Shown here piece after piece: positions 1 to 8,405 of a stretch of DNA of 64,000 nt. The stretch spans positions 194,879-258,878 of the forward strand of contig NZ_LMFA01000020.1 in NCBI RefSeq assembly GCF_001426565.1. The letters run 5' to 3'. Under the pieces are notes generated by a model. The model searched no databases. It was not told where the DNA came from and saw only the letters and a program-made list of their open reading frames with translations. This stretch comes from Rhizobium sp. Root482 (GTDB lineage: Bacteria; Pseudomonadota; Alphaproteobacteria; Rhizobiales; Rhizobiaceae). Numbering within the stretch: the stretch's first letter is position 1; every line of letters starts with the position of its first letter. A program made the position numbers and the translations under genes.

Positions 1-45
1 CAGCGTTTCAAGGGCCTTTTTCCGTCATTCGAGATTGCCTCAATA

Positions 46-70
46 AAACATGATATTTACAGTCATGTTT
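46..70. promoter_or_regulatory. Inverted repeat upstream of the DUF2325 gene
   Basis: The arms AAACATGA (46-53) and TCATGTTT (63-70) are a perfect 8-bp inverted repeat with a 9-base spacer. It lies about 80 bases before the DUF2325 start in an AT-rich stretch and could be an operator or a small hairpin. No regulator family is suggested by the sequence alone. Confidence 0.3.
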
Positions 71-150
71 ATCTTTACACCGATCCGGATGTTTTCTAGG
101 GTGCCTCCACGATCTGCCGAACGCGATCGTCAGAGCAAGCGGAGACGGAC

Positions 151-570
151 ATGGTCGACAAACGGCAAAAGCTCAAGCCGAAGCGCAAGCAGGGCCGGGA
201 GGAGCAAGCTCAGGCCGCGCCCGCCGCCGATGCAGCGGGAAAATCCCAGCTTGAAGGCCGCAGCTTCCTCTATGTCGGTGGCCGGGACTGCCAGGTGGCG
301 CATCTGCGCCAGATCGCCACGTCCCACGGCGCCGAACTGATTCATCACGATGGCGGCCTGCGCGAGGCCGTTTCACGGATCGACCATATCCTTCCCTCGG
401 TCGACTGCGTCTTCTGCCCGATCGACTGTATCAGCCATGATGCGTGTCTGCGGGTAAAGACCGGCTGCAAGAAGTGGGGCAAGGCTTTCGTGCCCCTGCG
501 CAATGGCAGCAAGTCGAGCCTGGAGCGGGCTTTGCTGGATCTGAACGAGCGGCGCAGCAGCGGCAATTAA
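151..570 (+). CDS. DUF2325 domain-containing protein
   Basis: A 139-residue protein with a basic N-terminus (KRQKLKPKRKQGR, residues 4-16) and a C-terminal DUF2325 domain. The domain starts around residue 38 with LYVGGRDCQVAHLRQ, then a conserved HHDGGLREAV element and a cysteine-rich stretch (CVFCPIDCISHDAC, C of GCKKWG). The family is found widely in bacteria and has no established biochemical role; the fold suggests recognition of something by paired cysteines. The basic N-terminal tail could bind nucleic acid, which is inference. It stands alone, with the next gene on the opposite strand. Confidence 0.85.
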   Translation: MVDKRQKLKPKRKQGREEQAQAAPAADAAGKSQLEGRSFLYVGGRDCQVAHLRQIATSHGAELIHHDGGLREAVSRIDHILPSVDCVFCPIDCISHDACLRVKTGCKKWGKAFVPLRNGSKSSLERALLDLNERRSSGN

Positions 571-610
571 TTTCCGCTTGTCCCGGCTTCGTCTTTCCTG
601 ACCTGCGAGA

Positions 611-985
611 TCAGTGATCGGCGCGCCTGAAAAACGCGCCGGCGGCCACCGCCAGCCATCCGGCGATCATCACCATGCCGCCCAACGGCGCCGACATCGG
701 GAATAGTCCGTGACCGAGGAAATGCCGCATGAACAGATCGGCGGCAAACAGCGATGTACCGGCTGAAAGCAGCAGGATCGCCAGTCCGGCGGTCCGCAGG
801 AACGGCCAGGCGGCATAAAGGGCGATGAGGGCAGGCGCATGGGCAAGGCACATTGCCGAGGCGTTGGCGAGCAGGCGCGGCTCGGCGCTGTGGGAAGCAG
901 CCGCAGCGCTGGCGATGCCGACCGCTCCCATTATTCCTGCCATCAAAAGTGCTGCCGATCGCGTCAGGCTGTTGCGCATGCTCAT
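611..985 (-). CDS. DUF423 family small membrane protein
   Basis: The protein has 124 residues and four hydrophobic segments, including an N-terminal one that looks like a signal anchor (residues 8-28) and a C-terminal GGMVMIAGWLAVAAGAFF. This matches the DUF423 (YgdD-type) inner-membrane family of unknown function. The start was placed at the ATG whose ATGA overlaps the stop of the upstream truncated hemoglobin gene, which gives the usual family length of about 120 residues; a longer frame to 1099 would lie inside that gene. Translational coupling to the globin implies one transcript. Confidence 0.85.
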   Translation of the reverse strand: MSMRNSLTRSAALLMAGIMGAVGIASAAAASHSAEPRLLANASAMCLAHAPALIALYAAWPFLRTAGLAILLLSAGTSLFAADLFMRHFLGHGLFPMSAPLGGMVMIAGWLAVAAGAFFRRADH

Positions 986-1374
986 TCGTCCCTGTTCTGC
1001 ATATGATGGGCAAGTCGCGTGACCGGTTCCAGGATGATGGTCCGCAATTGCGGGTGGGAAACGGTTTCGTCCAGGGCTCTCGTAAAGCAGAGCAGCCATT
1101 CATCCCGTTCGCGCGGCCCGATCGCGGCTGCGAAATGCCGGCGGCGCAACATCGGATGGCCGCGCTTTTCCGTATAGAGGGGCGGACCGCCGAGCCAGCC
1201 CGTCAGATATTCGTAGAATTTCTCACGGCTACCGGAAAGATCAGCCGGGTGTAGCGCCCGGCAGGCGGCCACCTCCGGCAGCGTGTCCATCAATTCGTAA
1301 AACCGATCCGTCAGGGTGCGGACGCCAGCGTCGCCGCCGATCGCATCGTAAAGCGTTGCCGCGTTCATCGTCAT
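982..1374 (-). CDS. Group II truncated hemoglobin
   Basis: A 130-residue heme protein of the truncated (2-on-2) hemoglobin family. Visible landmarks are Tyr26 at the B10 position (DRFYELMD), the proximal histidine His80 (LRRRHFAAAIG) and Trp93 (DEWLLCF), the G8 tryptophan that marks group II. Members bind oxygen or nitric oxide and often serve in NO detoxification or redox protection. It is the first gene of a pair with the DUF423 protein and is divergent from a TetR regulator gene, with which it shares a 56-base promoter region. A role in NO or oxidative stress is inferred from the family. Confidence 0.9.
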   Translation of the reverse strand: MTMNAATLYDAIGGDAGVRTLTDRFYELMDTLPEVAACRALHPADLSGSREKFYEYLTGWLGGPPLYTEKRGHPMLRRRHFAAAIGPRERDEWLLCFTRALDETVSHPQLRTIILEPVTRLAHHMQNRDE

Positions 1375-1396
1375 CGAACATCACCTGCACATCGTC

Positions 1397-1424
1397 TTGA
1401 CAAACCGTCCAGACGGTATTTTAT
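1397..1424 (+). promoter_or_regulatory. Promoter with TetR-type operator, divergent from the globin gene
   Basis: TTGACA (1397-1402) is followed after 16 bases by TTTTAT (1419-1424). Between them sits the near-perfect palindrome ACCGTCCAGACGGT (1404-1417; six-base arms and a two-base centre). This is the size and layout of a TetR-family operator, so the downstream regulator probably represses itself, and possibly the divergent globin gene. The predicted transcription start falls at or next to the ATG at 1431. Confidence 0.6.
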
Positions 1425-1430
1425 GCGCAA

Positions 1431-1991
1431 ATGTCTACGGCACATCAACGGAAAAAACAACCAGAACTCGTTCGCCGGCAATTGCTGGAAGTGGCCGCGC
1501 GCCTGTCGCGTCGGGAAGGAGCCGGCGGCGTCACGCTCGATGCGGTGTCACAGGCAGCGGGCGTCAGCAAGGGCGGGCTGCTGCACCATTTCCCCAATCG
1601 CATGGCCTTGCTCGATGGGCTTTTCGACCATCTCACGGCCAAGTTCGATGCGGCGATTGCCGTGGAAATGGAAAAGGACTCCGTCGTTCGCGGCCGTTTC
1701 ACCCGTGCCTATGTCTCGCTTGTCTTTGCGCAGCAGGATGAGGACGATGCGGAGAGCTGGCAGGTTCTGACGATGGCGCTCCTGTCCGAGCCGCTTCTCA
1801 GGGCGCGCTGGCGGCAATGGGTGAGCGGCCAGGCCGCAGCCTTCGCCGAAACGGATTCGTCCACCGCCTGCCAGCTTGCACGGCTGACCGCCGACGGTCT
1901 CTGGCTGGCGGATCTGATCGAAAGCCATGACATCGCCCGGCAGGACCGCCAGGCGATGCAAGCCCATCTTCACACCCTTTCGCTGCAATGA
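1431..1991 (+). CDS. TetR/AcrR family transcriptional regulator
   Basis: The 186-residue protein has an N-terminal TetR DNA-binding domain (about residues 14-60, with the helix-turn-helix LDAVSQAAGVSKGGLLHHF) and a ligand-binding C-terminal half. It lies 16 bases upstream of a small multidrug resistance gene, so it probably senses an efflux substrate and controls that pump. The start is fixed by an in-frame stop at 1398-1400 with no other start between. There is no ribosome binding site, and the promoter sits so close that the mRNA is likely leaderless. Confidence 0.88.
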   Translation: MSTAHQRKKQPELVRRQLLEVAARLSRREGAGGVTLDAVSQAAGVSKGGLLHHFPNRMALLDGLFDHLTAKFDAAIAVEMEKDSVVRGRFTRAYVSLVFAQQDEDDAESWQVLTMALLSEPLLRARWRQWVSGQAAAFAETDSSTACQLARLTADGLWLADLIESHDIARQDRQAMQAHLHTLSLQ

Positions 1992-2007
1992 TCTTCCGGA
2001 GCCGCAG

Positions 2008-2349
2008 ATGAGCCCCTCTTTGGTCTACGCCATGCTGATCGCCGCCATCGTCTTCGAGGTGCTGGGCACATCCGCCATGCAGGCCGCCCAGCATTTCACC
2101 AGGCTGGTGCCGACGCTGATCATGATCGCCTGCTATGCCATCGCCTTCTATTTCCTGTCCTCGACATTGCGGGTCATACCGGTGGGGATCGCCTATGCGA
2201 TCTGGAGCGGGCTCGGCATCGTCCTCATCTCCCTCGTCGGATATTTTGTCTTCGGGCAGACGCTTGATTTCGCGGCCATTCTGGGACTGGGATTGATCAT
2301 TGCCGGGGTTGTCATCCTCAATCTCTTTTCTAAATCCACCTTCCACTAA
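2008..2349 (+). CDS. SMR family multidrug efflux protein
   Basis: A 113-residue protein with four transmembrane helices, typical of EmrE-like small multidrug resistance transporters that exchange protons for cationic drugs or guanidinium-type compounds. The conserved membrane glutamate is in the first helix ([14 protein letters not shown]), and the usual [10 protein letters not shown] motif is in the third. The ATG at 2008 gives the normal family length; longer frames run back into the tetR gene. It forms an operon with that gene. The exact substrate cannot be told from the sequence. Confidence 0.9.
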   Translation: MSPSLVYAMLIAAIVFEVLGTSAMQAAQHFTRLVPTLIMIACYAIAFYFLSSTLRVIPVGIAYAIWSGLGIVLISLVGYFVFGQTLDFAAILGLGLIIAGVVILNLFSKSTFH

Positions 2350-2350
2350 A

Positions 2351-2412
2351 CAATTCGAAATGCCCGATTTCCACTTGCAAAAGCTGGCACCGGGTTTTAT
2401 CGCTTCGAATTG
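2351..2412. repeat. Spaced inverted repeat in the intergenic region
   Basis: CAATTCGAA (2351-2359) and TTCGAATTG (2404-2412) are perfect 9-bp arms separated by 44 bases. The repeat lies just after the SMR stop and overlaps the first bases of the LacI-type operator. It may form a long hairpin at the 3' end of the efflux operon or be part of a short intergenic repeat. There is no T-tract, so an intrinsic terminator is not supported. Confidence 0.35.
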
Positions 2413-2425
2413 AAAGCGGTTTCAA
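2410..2425. promoter_or_regulatory. LacI-family operator upstream of the thuA-like gene
   Basis: TTGAAAGCGGTTTCAA has six-base palindromic arms around a GCGG centre, the classic shape of a LacI/GalR-family site. It lies 26 bases before the thuA-like start. The LacI regulator gene encoded convergently at 4289-5308 is the obvious candidate to bind it. Confidence 0.6.
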
Positions 2426-2450
2426 ATCAGGCGGACGACAGGAGTTGACC

Positions 2451-3236
2451 ATGACCATCAGGACGATTGTCTGGGGCGAGAATATCCACGAGCAGACCAA
2501 TGCGGTCGTTCGCGAGATCTACCCGAATGGCATGCACAACACGATCGCCGCCGCGCTCAATACCGATCCGACCATCGAGGCGACGACGGCGACGCTGCAG
2601 GAGCCGGAGCACGGCCTGAGCGTGGAGCGTCTGGCACGGACCGATGTGCTCGTCTGGTGGGGCCACAAGGATCATGGCGCGGTGGACGACGAGATCGTCG
2701 AGCGCGTCGCCCGGCGCGTCTGGGAGGGCATGGGCTTGATCGTGCTGCATTCGGGCCATTTTTCAAAGCCCTTCAAGCGGCTGATGGGAACGCCTTGCGC
2801 CCTGAAATGGCGGGAAGCCGGCGAGCGCGAACGCGTCTGGGTGATCAATCCGCGCCACCCGATCGCCGAGGGGCTGGACAGCAATTTCGTGCTGGAAAAC
2901 GAGGAAATGTATGGTGAGCAGTTCTCCGTGCCGGAGCCACTGGAGACCGTATTCATCTCCTGGTTTGCCGGCGGCGAGGTGTTTCGCTCAGGCCTGACCT
3001 GGCGGCGCGGCGCCGGCAATATCTTCTATTTCCGCCCCGGCCACGAAACCTATCCGACCTATCACGATGCCAATGTCCAGAAGGTGCTGCGCAATTCGGT
3101 GAAATGGGCGCACAATCGGCAGGGCACCTATAGCGCCATTCACGATGCACCCAATGTGCCGGTCGAAGAGGCACTGGAGCCGATCGTCGAGCGCGGCCCG
3201 AAGCTGCACCAGGCCGGCGAGGAAGGCTACAAGTGA
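2451..3236 (+). CDS. ThuA-like domain protein (trehalose utilization family)
   Basis: The 261-residue protein matches the ThuA family, a glutamine-amidotransferase-like fold. Visible features are the N-terminal [11 protein letters not shown], the [14 protein letters not shown] strand-loop, [18 protein letters not shown] and the C-terminal [18 protein letters not shown]. In Sinorhizobium ThuA works with ThuB in oxidation and use of trehalose and related disaccharides. Start: the ATG at 2451 is set by AGGAG at 2440-2444; the in-frame TTG at 2445 directly abuts that sequence. The gene overlaps the next one by one base, forming a two-gene operon. The actual sugar is not known. Confidence 0.85.
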   Translation: MTIRTIVWGENIHEQTNAVVREIYPNGMHNTIAAALNTDPTIEATTATLQEPEHGLSVERLARTDVLVWWGHKDHGAVDDEIVERVARRVWEGMGLIVLHSGHFSKPFKRLMGTPCALKWREAGERERVWVINPRHPIAEGLDSNFVLENEEMYGEQFSVPEPLETVFISWFAGGEVFRSGLTWRRGAGNIFYFRPGHETYPTYHDANVQKVLRNSVKWAHNRQGTYSAIHDAPNVPVEEALEPIVERGPKLHQAGEEGYK

Positions 3237-4288
3237 TGCAGCCCATTCGCCTTCTCATTCTCGGCACCGGCGGCATGGCTAACACCCATGCGATGAATTT
3301 CGCGACCATGGCGGATGTCCAGATCGTCGCCGCCGTCGATGTCGATCTTGCGCGGGTGCGCGCCTTTGCGCTGCGCCATGATATCGCCAACTGCTTTGCT
3401 TCTCTCGACGAGGCGCTGGCCTGGGGCGAATTCGACGCGGTGGCCAATGTGACGCCGGACAGGATCCATTACCCGACGACGATGAAACTCCTGGCTGCGG
3501 GCAAGCATGTGCTTTGCGAAAAGCCGCTGGCCGAGGATTATGCCAAGGCCGACGAGATGGCGACGGCGGCGGAAAAGTCGGGCCTGGTGACAATGGTCAA
3601 TCTCACTTATCGCAATGTCGCCGAGGTCCAGAAGGCGCGCCAGATGGTGCTTGCCGGCGAGATCGGCAAGGTGCGCCATATCGAGGCATCCTATCTGCAG
3701 AGCTGGCTGGTCTCGAAGGCCTGGGGCGACTGGTCGACGGAATCGCAATGGCTCTGGCGGCTCTCGACCAAGCATGGCTCGAACGGCGTTCTGGGCGATG
3801 TCGGCATCCATATTCTCGATTTTGCCGGTTACGGCGCGGCAACCGATATCGACCATGTCTTTGCCCGGCTGAAGACCTTCGAGAAGGCACCCGGCAACCG
3901 CATCGGCGAATATGATCTCGATGCCAATGACAGCTTCACCATGACCGCCGAATTCGGCAACGGCGCCATGGGCGTCATTCACGCCAGCCGCTGGGCAGTC
4001 GGCCATCTCAACGAACTGCGCCTGCGCATGCATGGCGACAAGGGCGCGCTCGAAGTGATCCATACACCCGAAGGCTCGAGCCTGAAGGCCTGTGTCGGCG
4101 AAGGCATCGAAAAGGGCATCTGGAAGAGCGTCGATGCCGGTACCGTGTTCACCAACTACCAGCGGTTTATCGACGCCATCCGGGCGGGCAAGACGGCGGA
4201 ACCCGGGTTCCGGCACGCCGCCGACCTCCAGAAGGTTCTCGATCTTGCCCTGGTGACGGAGAGGGAACGCCGCGAACTTTCTGTCTGA
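3236..4288 (+). CDS. Gfo/Idh/MocA family oxidoreductase (ThuB-like)
   Basis: An NAD(P)-dependent sugar dehydrogenase of 350 residues. The Rossmann motif LGTGGMANTHA (about residues 8-18) is followed by the family signature AGKHVLCEKPLAEDY, in which the lysine of EKP is catalytic. The C-terminal half is the GFO_IDH_MocA_C domain. Its pairing with a ThuA-like gene through TGATG stop/start overlap resembles thuAB of rhizobia, where ThuB oxidises disaccharides to 3-keto forms. A GTG at 3233 is an alternative start. The stop touches the stop of the convergent LacI gene. Confidence 0.87.
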   Translation: MQPIRLLILGTGGMANTHAMNFATMADVQIVAAVDVDLARVRAFALRHDIANCFASLDEALAWGEFDAVANVTPDRIHYPTTMKLLAAGKHVLCEKPLAEDYAKADEMATAAEKSGLVTMVNLTYRNVAEVQKARQMVLAGEIGKVRHIEASYLQSWLVSKAWGDWSTESQWLWRLSTKHGSNGVLGDVGIHILDFAGYGAATDIDHVFARLKTFEKAPGNRIGEYDLDANDSFTMTAEFGNGAMGVIHASRWAVGHLNELRLRMHGDKGALEVIHTPEGSSLKACVGEGIEKGIWKSVDAGTVFTNYQRFIDAIRAGKTAEPGFRHAADLQKVLDLALVTERERRELSV

Positions 4289-5308
4289 TCAGGCTTTGCC
4301 CGCCGGTGCCGTCGAGTTGCGGATGACCAGTTCGACGGGCCAGACCTCGCGAAGGTTCTCGGCCGGCGTACCGCGCAGGAGTTCCAGCACCATTTCCCCG
4401 ATCCGCGCGCCGGCGGCGCGGATCGACGAGCGCGTCGTCGAAAGTGTCGGCACGAGGTGATCGGGGCTGATATAGGGGAAGACGTCGTCATGGGCGATGA
4501 GCGAGATGTCGTCGCCCACCTTCAGGCCTGCGATCCGGATCGCCCGCATCGCGCCTAGCGCCGACATCATCGAGCCGGCGACGACGGCCGTGGGTCTCCG
4601 GTCCAGCTTCAGAAAACCCTGCATCAACCGGAAGCCCATCTCGTCGGTGAATTCGCCGTGCCCGGCAAGCGCCGGATCCATTGCCACGCCACGGTCTTCA
4701 AGGGCGGTCTGGTAGCCTTGCTGCCGATGCTCGGCGAAGATCCGGCCGCGATAGCCGTTGAGGAGCGCGATGCGGCGGTGGCCGAGATCGAGGAGATGGC
4801 TGGTCGCCTGGCGCACGGCGCTGAAATTGTCGATATCGAGCCAGCCGAAATCGCCCTCCGAATTGGTGCGTCCATGGACGAGGAAGGGCAGGCGCAGCGC
4901 ATCGAGCAGCGCGATGCGGGGGTCGTCGACGAAGGGTGAATGCAGGATGACGGCATCGACGCGCTTGCTGGCCGCAAGACGCCGATAGGTGCTGAGCTCC
5001 GCCTCCTGTGAATCGACCGTCGATACCAGGATATCGATTTCCTCCTGCTGCAGCCGTCCGCCAAGCCCGCCCATGAATTCGCTGGTATGCGGGCCGAACT
5101 CGCCGCCGCCCTTGAGCACGATGCCGATCGCGCCGACACGGCCGGTGGCAAGGCCGAGTGCGCTGGTGTTCGGCCTGTAGCCGTGTTCCAGCGCTGCCTT
5201 CAAAATCCGTTCGCGCGTCGCCTGCTTGACCTCCGGATAGCCGCTTAGGGCGCGGCTGACCGTCGTCTGCGACAGTCCGAGCCGGTTTGCGAATTCCTTG
5301 AGGTTCAT
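4289..5308 (-). CDS. LacI family transcriptional regulator
   Basis: The 339-residue protein starts with a LacI DNA-binding domain (MNLKEFANRLGLSQTTVSRA then GYRPN at about 44-48) followed by a periplasmic-binding-protein-like ligand domain (residues 60-339). It is convergent with the thuA-like/oxidoreductase operon, which has a LacI-type palindrome in its promoter, so repression of that operon relieved by a sugar or keto-sugar is likely. It could instead control the dipeptidase operon on its other side, but no similar operator was seen there. Confidence 0.88.
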   Translation of the reverse strand: MNLKEFANRLGLSQTTVSRALSGYPEVKQATRERILKAALEHGYRPNTSALGLATGRVGAIGIVLKGGGEFGPHTSEFMGGLGGRLQQEEIDILVSTVDSQEAELSTYRRLAASKRVDAVILHSPFVDDPRIALLDALRLPFLVHGRTNSEGDFGWLDIDNFSAVRQATSHLLDLGHRRIALLNGYRGRIFAEHRQQGYQTALEDRGVAMDPALAGHGEFTDEMGFRLMQGFLKLDRRPTAVVAGSMMSALGAMRAIRIAGLKVGDDISLIAHDDVFPYISPDHLVPTLSTTRSSIRAAGARIGEMVLELLRGTPAENLREVWPVELVIRNSTAPAGKA

Positions 5309-5631
5309 GCGGGCGTCCTGTTGTTTGCCGGCTTATCCTAAAGAGTTTTGAAGTTCGCTCCAAGGGCCGCGCGCCAGTCTGGCGATGGCGTTTGTTTCAA
5401 GGAAGAGGGACGCCTGCCTCTCCTGGAATTTTCGCGCATTAGCTGCGCCTTTTATCTGCCTGACGATCGACGGTAGCGCGCAAGCCGCTGTTTCTAAGTC
5501 GTTTTTACCGTGTGGAATATTGCGAGGAGCGCATTGTTATTCGCCCTGCAATTCAATAGCATCCGTTTTTGACCAATCGGACAAAAATGGGATTTCCCAT
5601 TTCATAGATCAGATAAGCAGGAATTTTCCGG
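5309..5631. other. Intergenic region between the lacI-type and dipeptidase genes
   Basis: The 323 bases hold no credible gene. They must contain two outward-facing promoters, because the flanking genes are divergent. A Shine-Dalgarno-like AGGAA lies about 8 bases before the dipeptidase ATG. No strong palindrome or terminator is visible here. Confidence 0.5.
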
Positions 5632-6687
5632 ATGCAGGCGGTTTTCGACGGCCACAATGATGTGTTGCTGAGATTGTGGAGCAATGCCAGGAACGGCGCC
5701 GACCCCGTCCTGGAGTTCAAGGATGGAATCGCCGAGGGGCATATAGACGGACCGCGCGCCAGGCGAGGCGGCCTTGCCGGCGGATTGACGGCGATCTACA
5801 TCCCGTCCGATCATCTGGTGCTGAAAACCCCCGACGAGAATGGTCATTACATCACGCCGCTGTCCGAACCGCTGGAGCGCCAGCCTTCCCTCGATATCGC
5901 CCTTGAATTCGCGGCCATCGCCCTGCGTCTCGACCGGGCGGGCGCCTGGAAGCTCTGCCGCTCCACTGCCGATATAAGAGCTGCCATGGCCAATGATATC
6001 TTTGCGGCCGTCCTGCATATGGAAGGCTGTGAGGCGATCGGCGCGGACCTTGCTGCCCTCGAGACATTCCATGCCGCCGGATTGCGGTCGCTCGGGCCGG
6101 TCTGGAGCCGCAACAATATTTTCGGCCATGGCGTTCCCTTTGCCTTTCCGATGGGCCCGGACACCGGCCCGGGCCTCACCGATGCGGGCTTTGCGCTCGT
6201 TCGGGAGTGCAACCGCCTCGGTATCCTGATCGACCTTGCGCATATCACCGAAAAGGGTTTCTGGGACGTGGCGAAGACCACCGACCAGCCGCTCATCGCC
6301 AGCCATTCCAACGCGCATGCCCTGACGCCGGTTGCCCGCAACCTGACGGACCGCCAACTGGATGCGATCCGCGACAGCAAGGGTCTGGCCGGGCTGAACT
6401 ATGCCACCACGATGCTGCGGCCCGATGGCCAGGAAAATGCCGCGACGCCGCTGTCGGACATGGTGCGCCATGTCGATTACATGGTCGAGCGCATGGGGAT
6501 CGACTGCGTGGCGCTCGGCTCGGATTTCGACGGCGCAACGATCCCGGAGGAAATCGCCGACGCGGGCGGCAACCAGAACCTGATTGCCGCCTTGCGGGCC
6601 GCCGGATATGGTGACGCCGAACTGACGAAGATCTGCCGGGAAAACTGGCTGCGGGTTTTGGCCCAGGCATGGCACGAAGCCGCCTGA
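5632..6687 (+). CDS. Membrane dipeptidase (peptidase M19 family)
   Basis: A 351-residue zinc dipeptidase of the renal-dipeptidase-like M19 family. The first metal pair is HND in FDGHNDVLLR (residues 5-14), followed by the bridging glutamate in HMEGCEAIG, histidines in LAHITEKGFW and ASHSNAHAL, and the C-terminal ALGSDFDGATIPEE. Family members cleave dipeptides, including those with a D-residue. It is the first gene of an operon with a peptide ABC importer, beginning 60 bases later, so imported dipeptides are probably hydrolysed by it. No signal peptide is evident, suggesting a cytoplasmic enzyme. Confidence 0.92.
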   Translation: MQAVFDGHNDVLLRLWSNARNGADPVLEFKDGIAEGHIDGPRARRGGLAGGLTAIYIPSDHLVLKTPDENGHYITPLSEPLERQPSLDIALEFAAIALRLDRAGAWKLCRSTADIRAAMANDIFAAVLHMEGCEAIGADLAALETFHAAGLRSLGPVWSRNNIFGHGVPFAFPMGPDTGPGLTDAGFALVRECNRLGILIDLAHITEKGFWDVAKTTDQPLIASHSNAHALTPVARNLTDRQLDAIRDSKGLAGLNYATTMLRPDGQENAATPLSDMVRHVDYMVERMGIDCVALGSDFDGATIPEEIADAGGNQNLIAALRAAGYGDAELTKICRENWLRVLAQAWHEAA

Positions 6688-6746
6688 GCCCGATGACTGA
6701 CGTGGAAACCGAGACCCAGAATGGGCCTGAAAGAGGGAACAGAACG

Positions 6747-8384
6747 ATGATGCACTCACTGAACAAGCATTTCCGCGTGCTCGCCACGAGCGCCGCCATG
6801 TCGCTGATCGTGATGGCAGGCGCGCCGGCCTTTGCCGAAACGCCGGCCGATACGCTGGTCGAGGGTTTTGCCTTCGACGACATTATCAGCATGGACCCGG
6901 GCGAGGCCTTCGAGCTTTCGACCGCCGAGATGACGAGCAATACCTATGACCTGCTCGTCCGCCTCGACCTCAACGATACCTCCAAGATCAAGGGCGACCT
7001 CGCCGAAAGCTGGACGGTTTCGGATGACGGCCTCACCTATACGTTCAAGCTGAAACCCGGCCTGAAATTCGCCTCCGGAAATCCGCTCACCGCCGAGGAT
7101 GTCGCCTGGTCCTTCGAGCGTGCAGTCAAGATCGACAAGAGCCCTGCCTTCATCCTTACCCAGTTCGGCCTGACCGGTGATAACGTCACCGAAAAGGCGA
7201 AGGCCACGGATGAAACGACCTTCGTCTTCACCGTCGACAAGCCCTATGCGCCGAGCTTCGTGCTCAACTGCCTGACGGCGACCGTCGCCTCGGTGGTCGA
7301 TAAGAAACTGGTGCTCGAACATGTCGAGCCGGTGACGCCATCGGACGAATACAAATACGACAATGATTTCGGCAATGCCTGGCTGAAGACCGGCTATGCC
7401 GGCTCGGGTGCCTTCAAGCTGCGCGAATGGCGCGCCAATGAAGTGGTCGTTCTTGAGCGCAACGACAATTATCATGGCGAAAAGGCAGGCCTTGCCCGCG
7501 TCATCTACCGTCACATGAAGGAAAGCTCCGGCCAGCGACTGGCGCTGGAGGCCGGCGATATCGATGTTGCCCGCAATCTCGAGCCGGGTGACATGGATGC
7601 GGTTTCCAAGAATGCCGATCTTGCCCTGGCAAGCGCGCCGAAGGGCACCGTCTATTACATCAGCCTCAACCAGAAGAATGCCGATCTGGCCAAGCCGGAA
7701 GTCATTGAAGCCTTCAAATACCTGGTCGATTACGACGCGATCGGCGCGACCCTGATCAAGGGCATCGGCGAGATCCATCAGACCTTCCTGCCGAAGGGCG
7801 TTCTCGGCGAACTCGATGAAAATCCCTACAAGCTCGACGTCGCCAAGGCCAAGGAACTGCTGGCCAAGGCCGGCCTCGCCGACGGTTTCTCCGTGACCAT
7901 GGATGTGCGCAACACCCAACCGGTCACCGGCATTGCCGAATCCTTCCAGCAGACGCTGGGACAGGCCGGCGTAAAGCTGGAAATCCTGCCGGGCGACGGC
8001 AAGCAGACGCTGACCAAATATCGCGCCCGCACCCATGACATGTATATCGGCCAGTGGGGCCAGGATTATTTCGACCCGAACTCGAATGCCGAGACGTTTA
8101 CGACCAACCCGGACAATTCGGACGAGGGCAAGAACAAGACGCTTGCCTGGCGCAATGCCTGGGACGTTCCAGAACTGACGGAAGAGACCAAGGCAGCGCT
8201 CCTGGAAAAGGACAATGCCAAGCGCGCCGAAATGTATCAGAGCCTGCAGAAGTCCGTGCTCGAAAAAGGTCCCTTCGTCATCATCTTCCAGCAGACGGAA
8301 GTGGCCGGCTATCGCGCCAACCTGAAGAACTACAAGCTCGGTCCGAGCTTCGACACCAATTACGTCGGACCGGTGACCAAGTAA
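6747..8384 (+). CDS. Peptide ABC transporter substrate-binding protein (family 5)
   Basis: The 545-residue periplasmic binding protein has a signal peptide of about 33 residues (hydrophobic core MSLIVMAGAPAFA, cleavage after AFA) and the SBP_bac_5 fold: AESWTVSDDGLTYTFKLKPG, then SGNPLTAEDVAWSFERAV. This is the DppA/OppA type, binding di- or oligopeptides. The ATG at 6747 follows GAGGGA; a longer frame starts inside the dipeptidase gene. It is the first of five transporter genes, with the permeases starting 21 bases after its stop. Substrate is inferred from the dipeptidase partner. Confidence 0.92.
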   Translation: MMHSLNKHFRVLATSAAMSLIVMAGAPAFAETPADTLVEGFAFDDIISMDPGEAFELSTAEMTSNTYDLLVRLDLNDTSKIKGDLAESWTVSDDGLTYTFKLKPGLKFASGNPLTAEDVAWSFERAVKIDKSPAFILTQFGLTGDNVTEKAKATDETTFVFTVDKPYAPSFVLNCLTATVASVVDKKLVLEHVEPVTPSDEYKYDNDFGNAWLKTGYAGSGAFKLREWRANEVVVLERNDNYHGEKAGLARVIYRHMKESSGQRLALEAGDIDVARNLEPGDMDAVSKNADLALASAPKGTVYYISLNQKNADLAKPEVIEAFKYLVDYDAIGATLIKGIGEIHQTFLPKGVLGELDENPYKLDVAKAKELLAKAGLADGFSVTMDVRNTQPVTGIAESFQQTLGQAGVKLEILPGDGKQTLTKYRARTHDMYIGQWGQDYFDPNSNAETFTTNPDNSDEGKNKTLAWRNAWDVPELTEETKAALLEKDNAKRAEMYQSLQKSVLEKGPFVIIFQQTEVAGYRANLKNYKLGPSFDTNYVGPVTK

Positions 8385-8405
8385 CGGACCACGAAGGATA
8401 GTCCG

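Noticed and set aside
2445..2450. TTG at 2445 as the thuA-like start
   Set aside because: The AGGAG ribosome site directly touches it, which leaves no spacing. The ATG at 2451 fits better.
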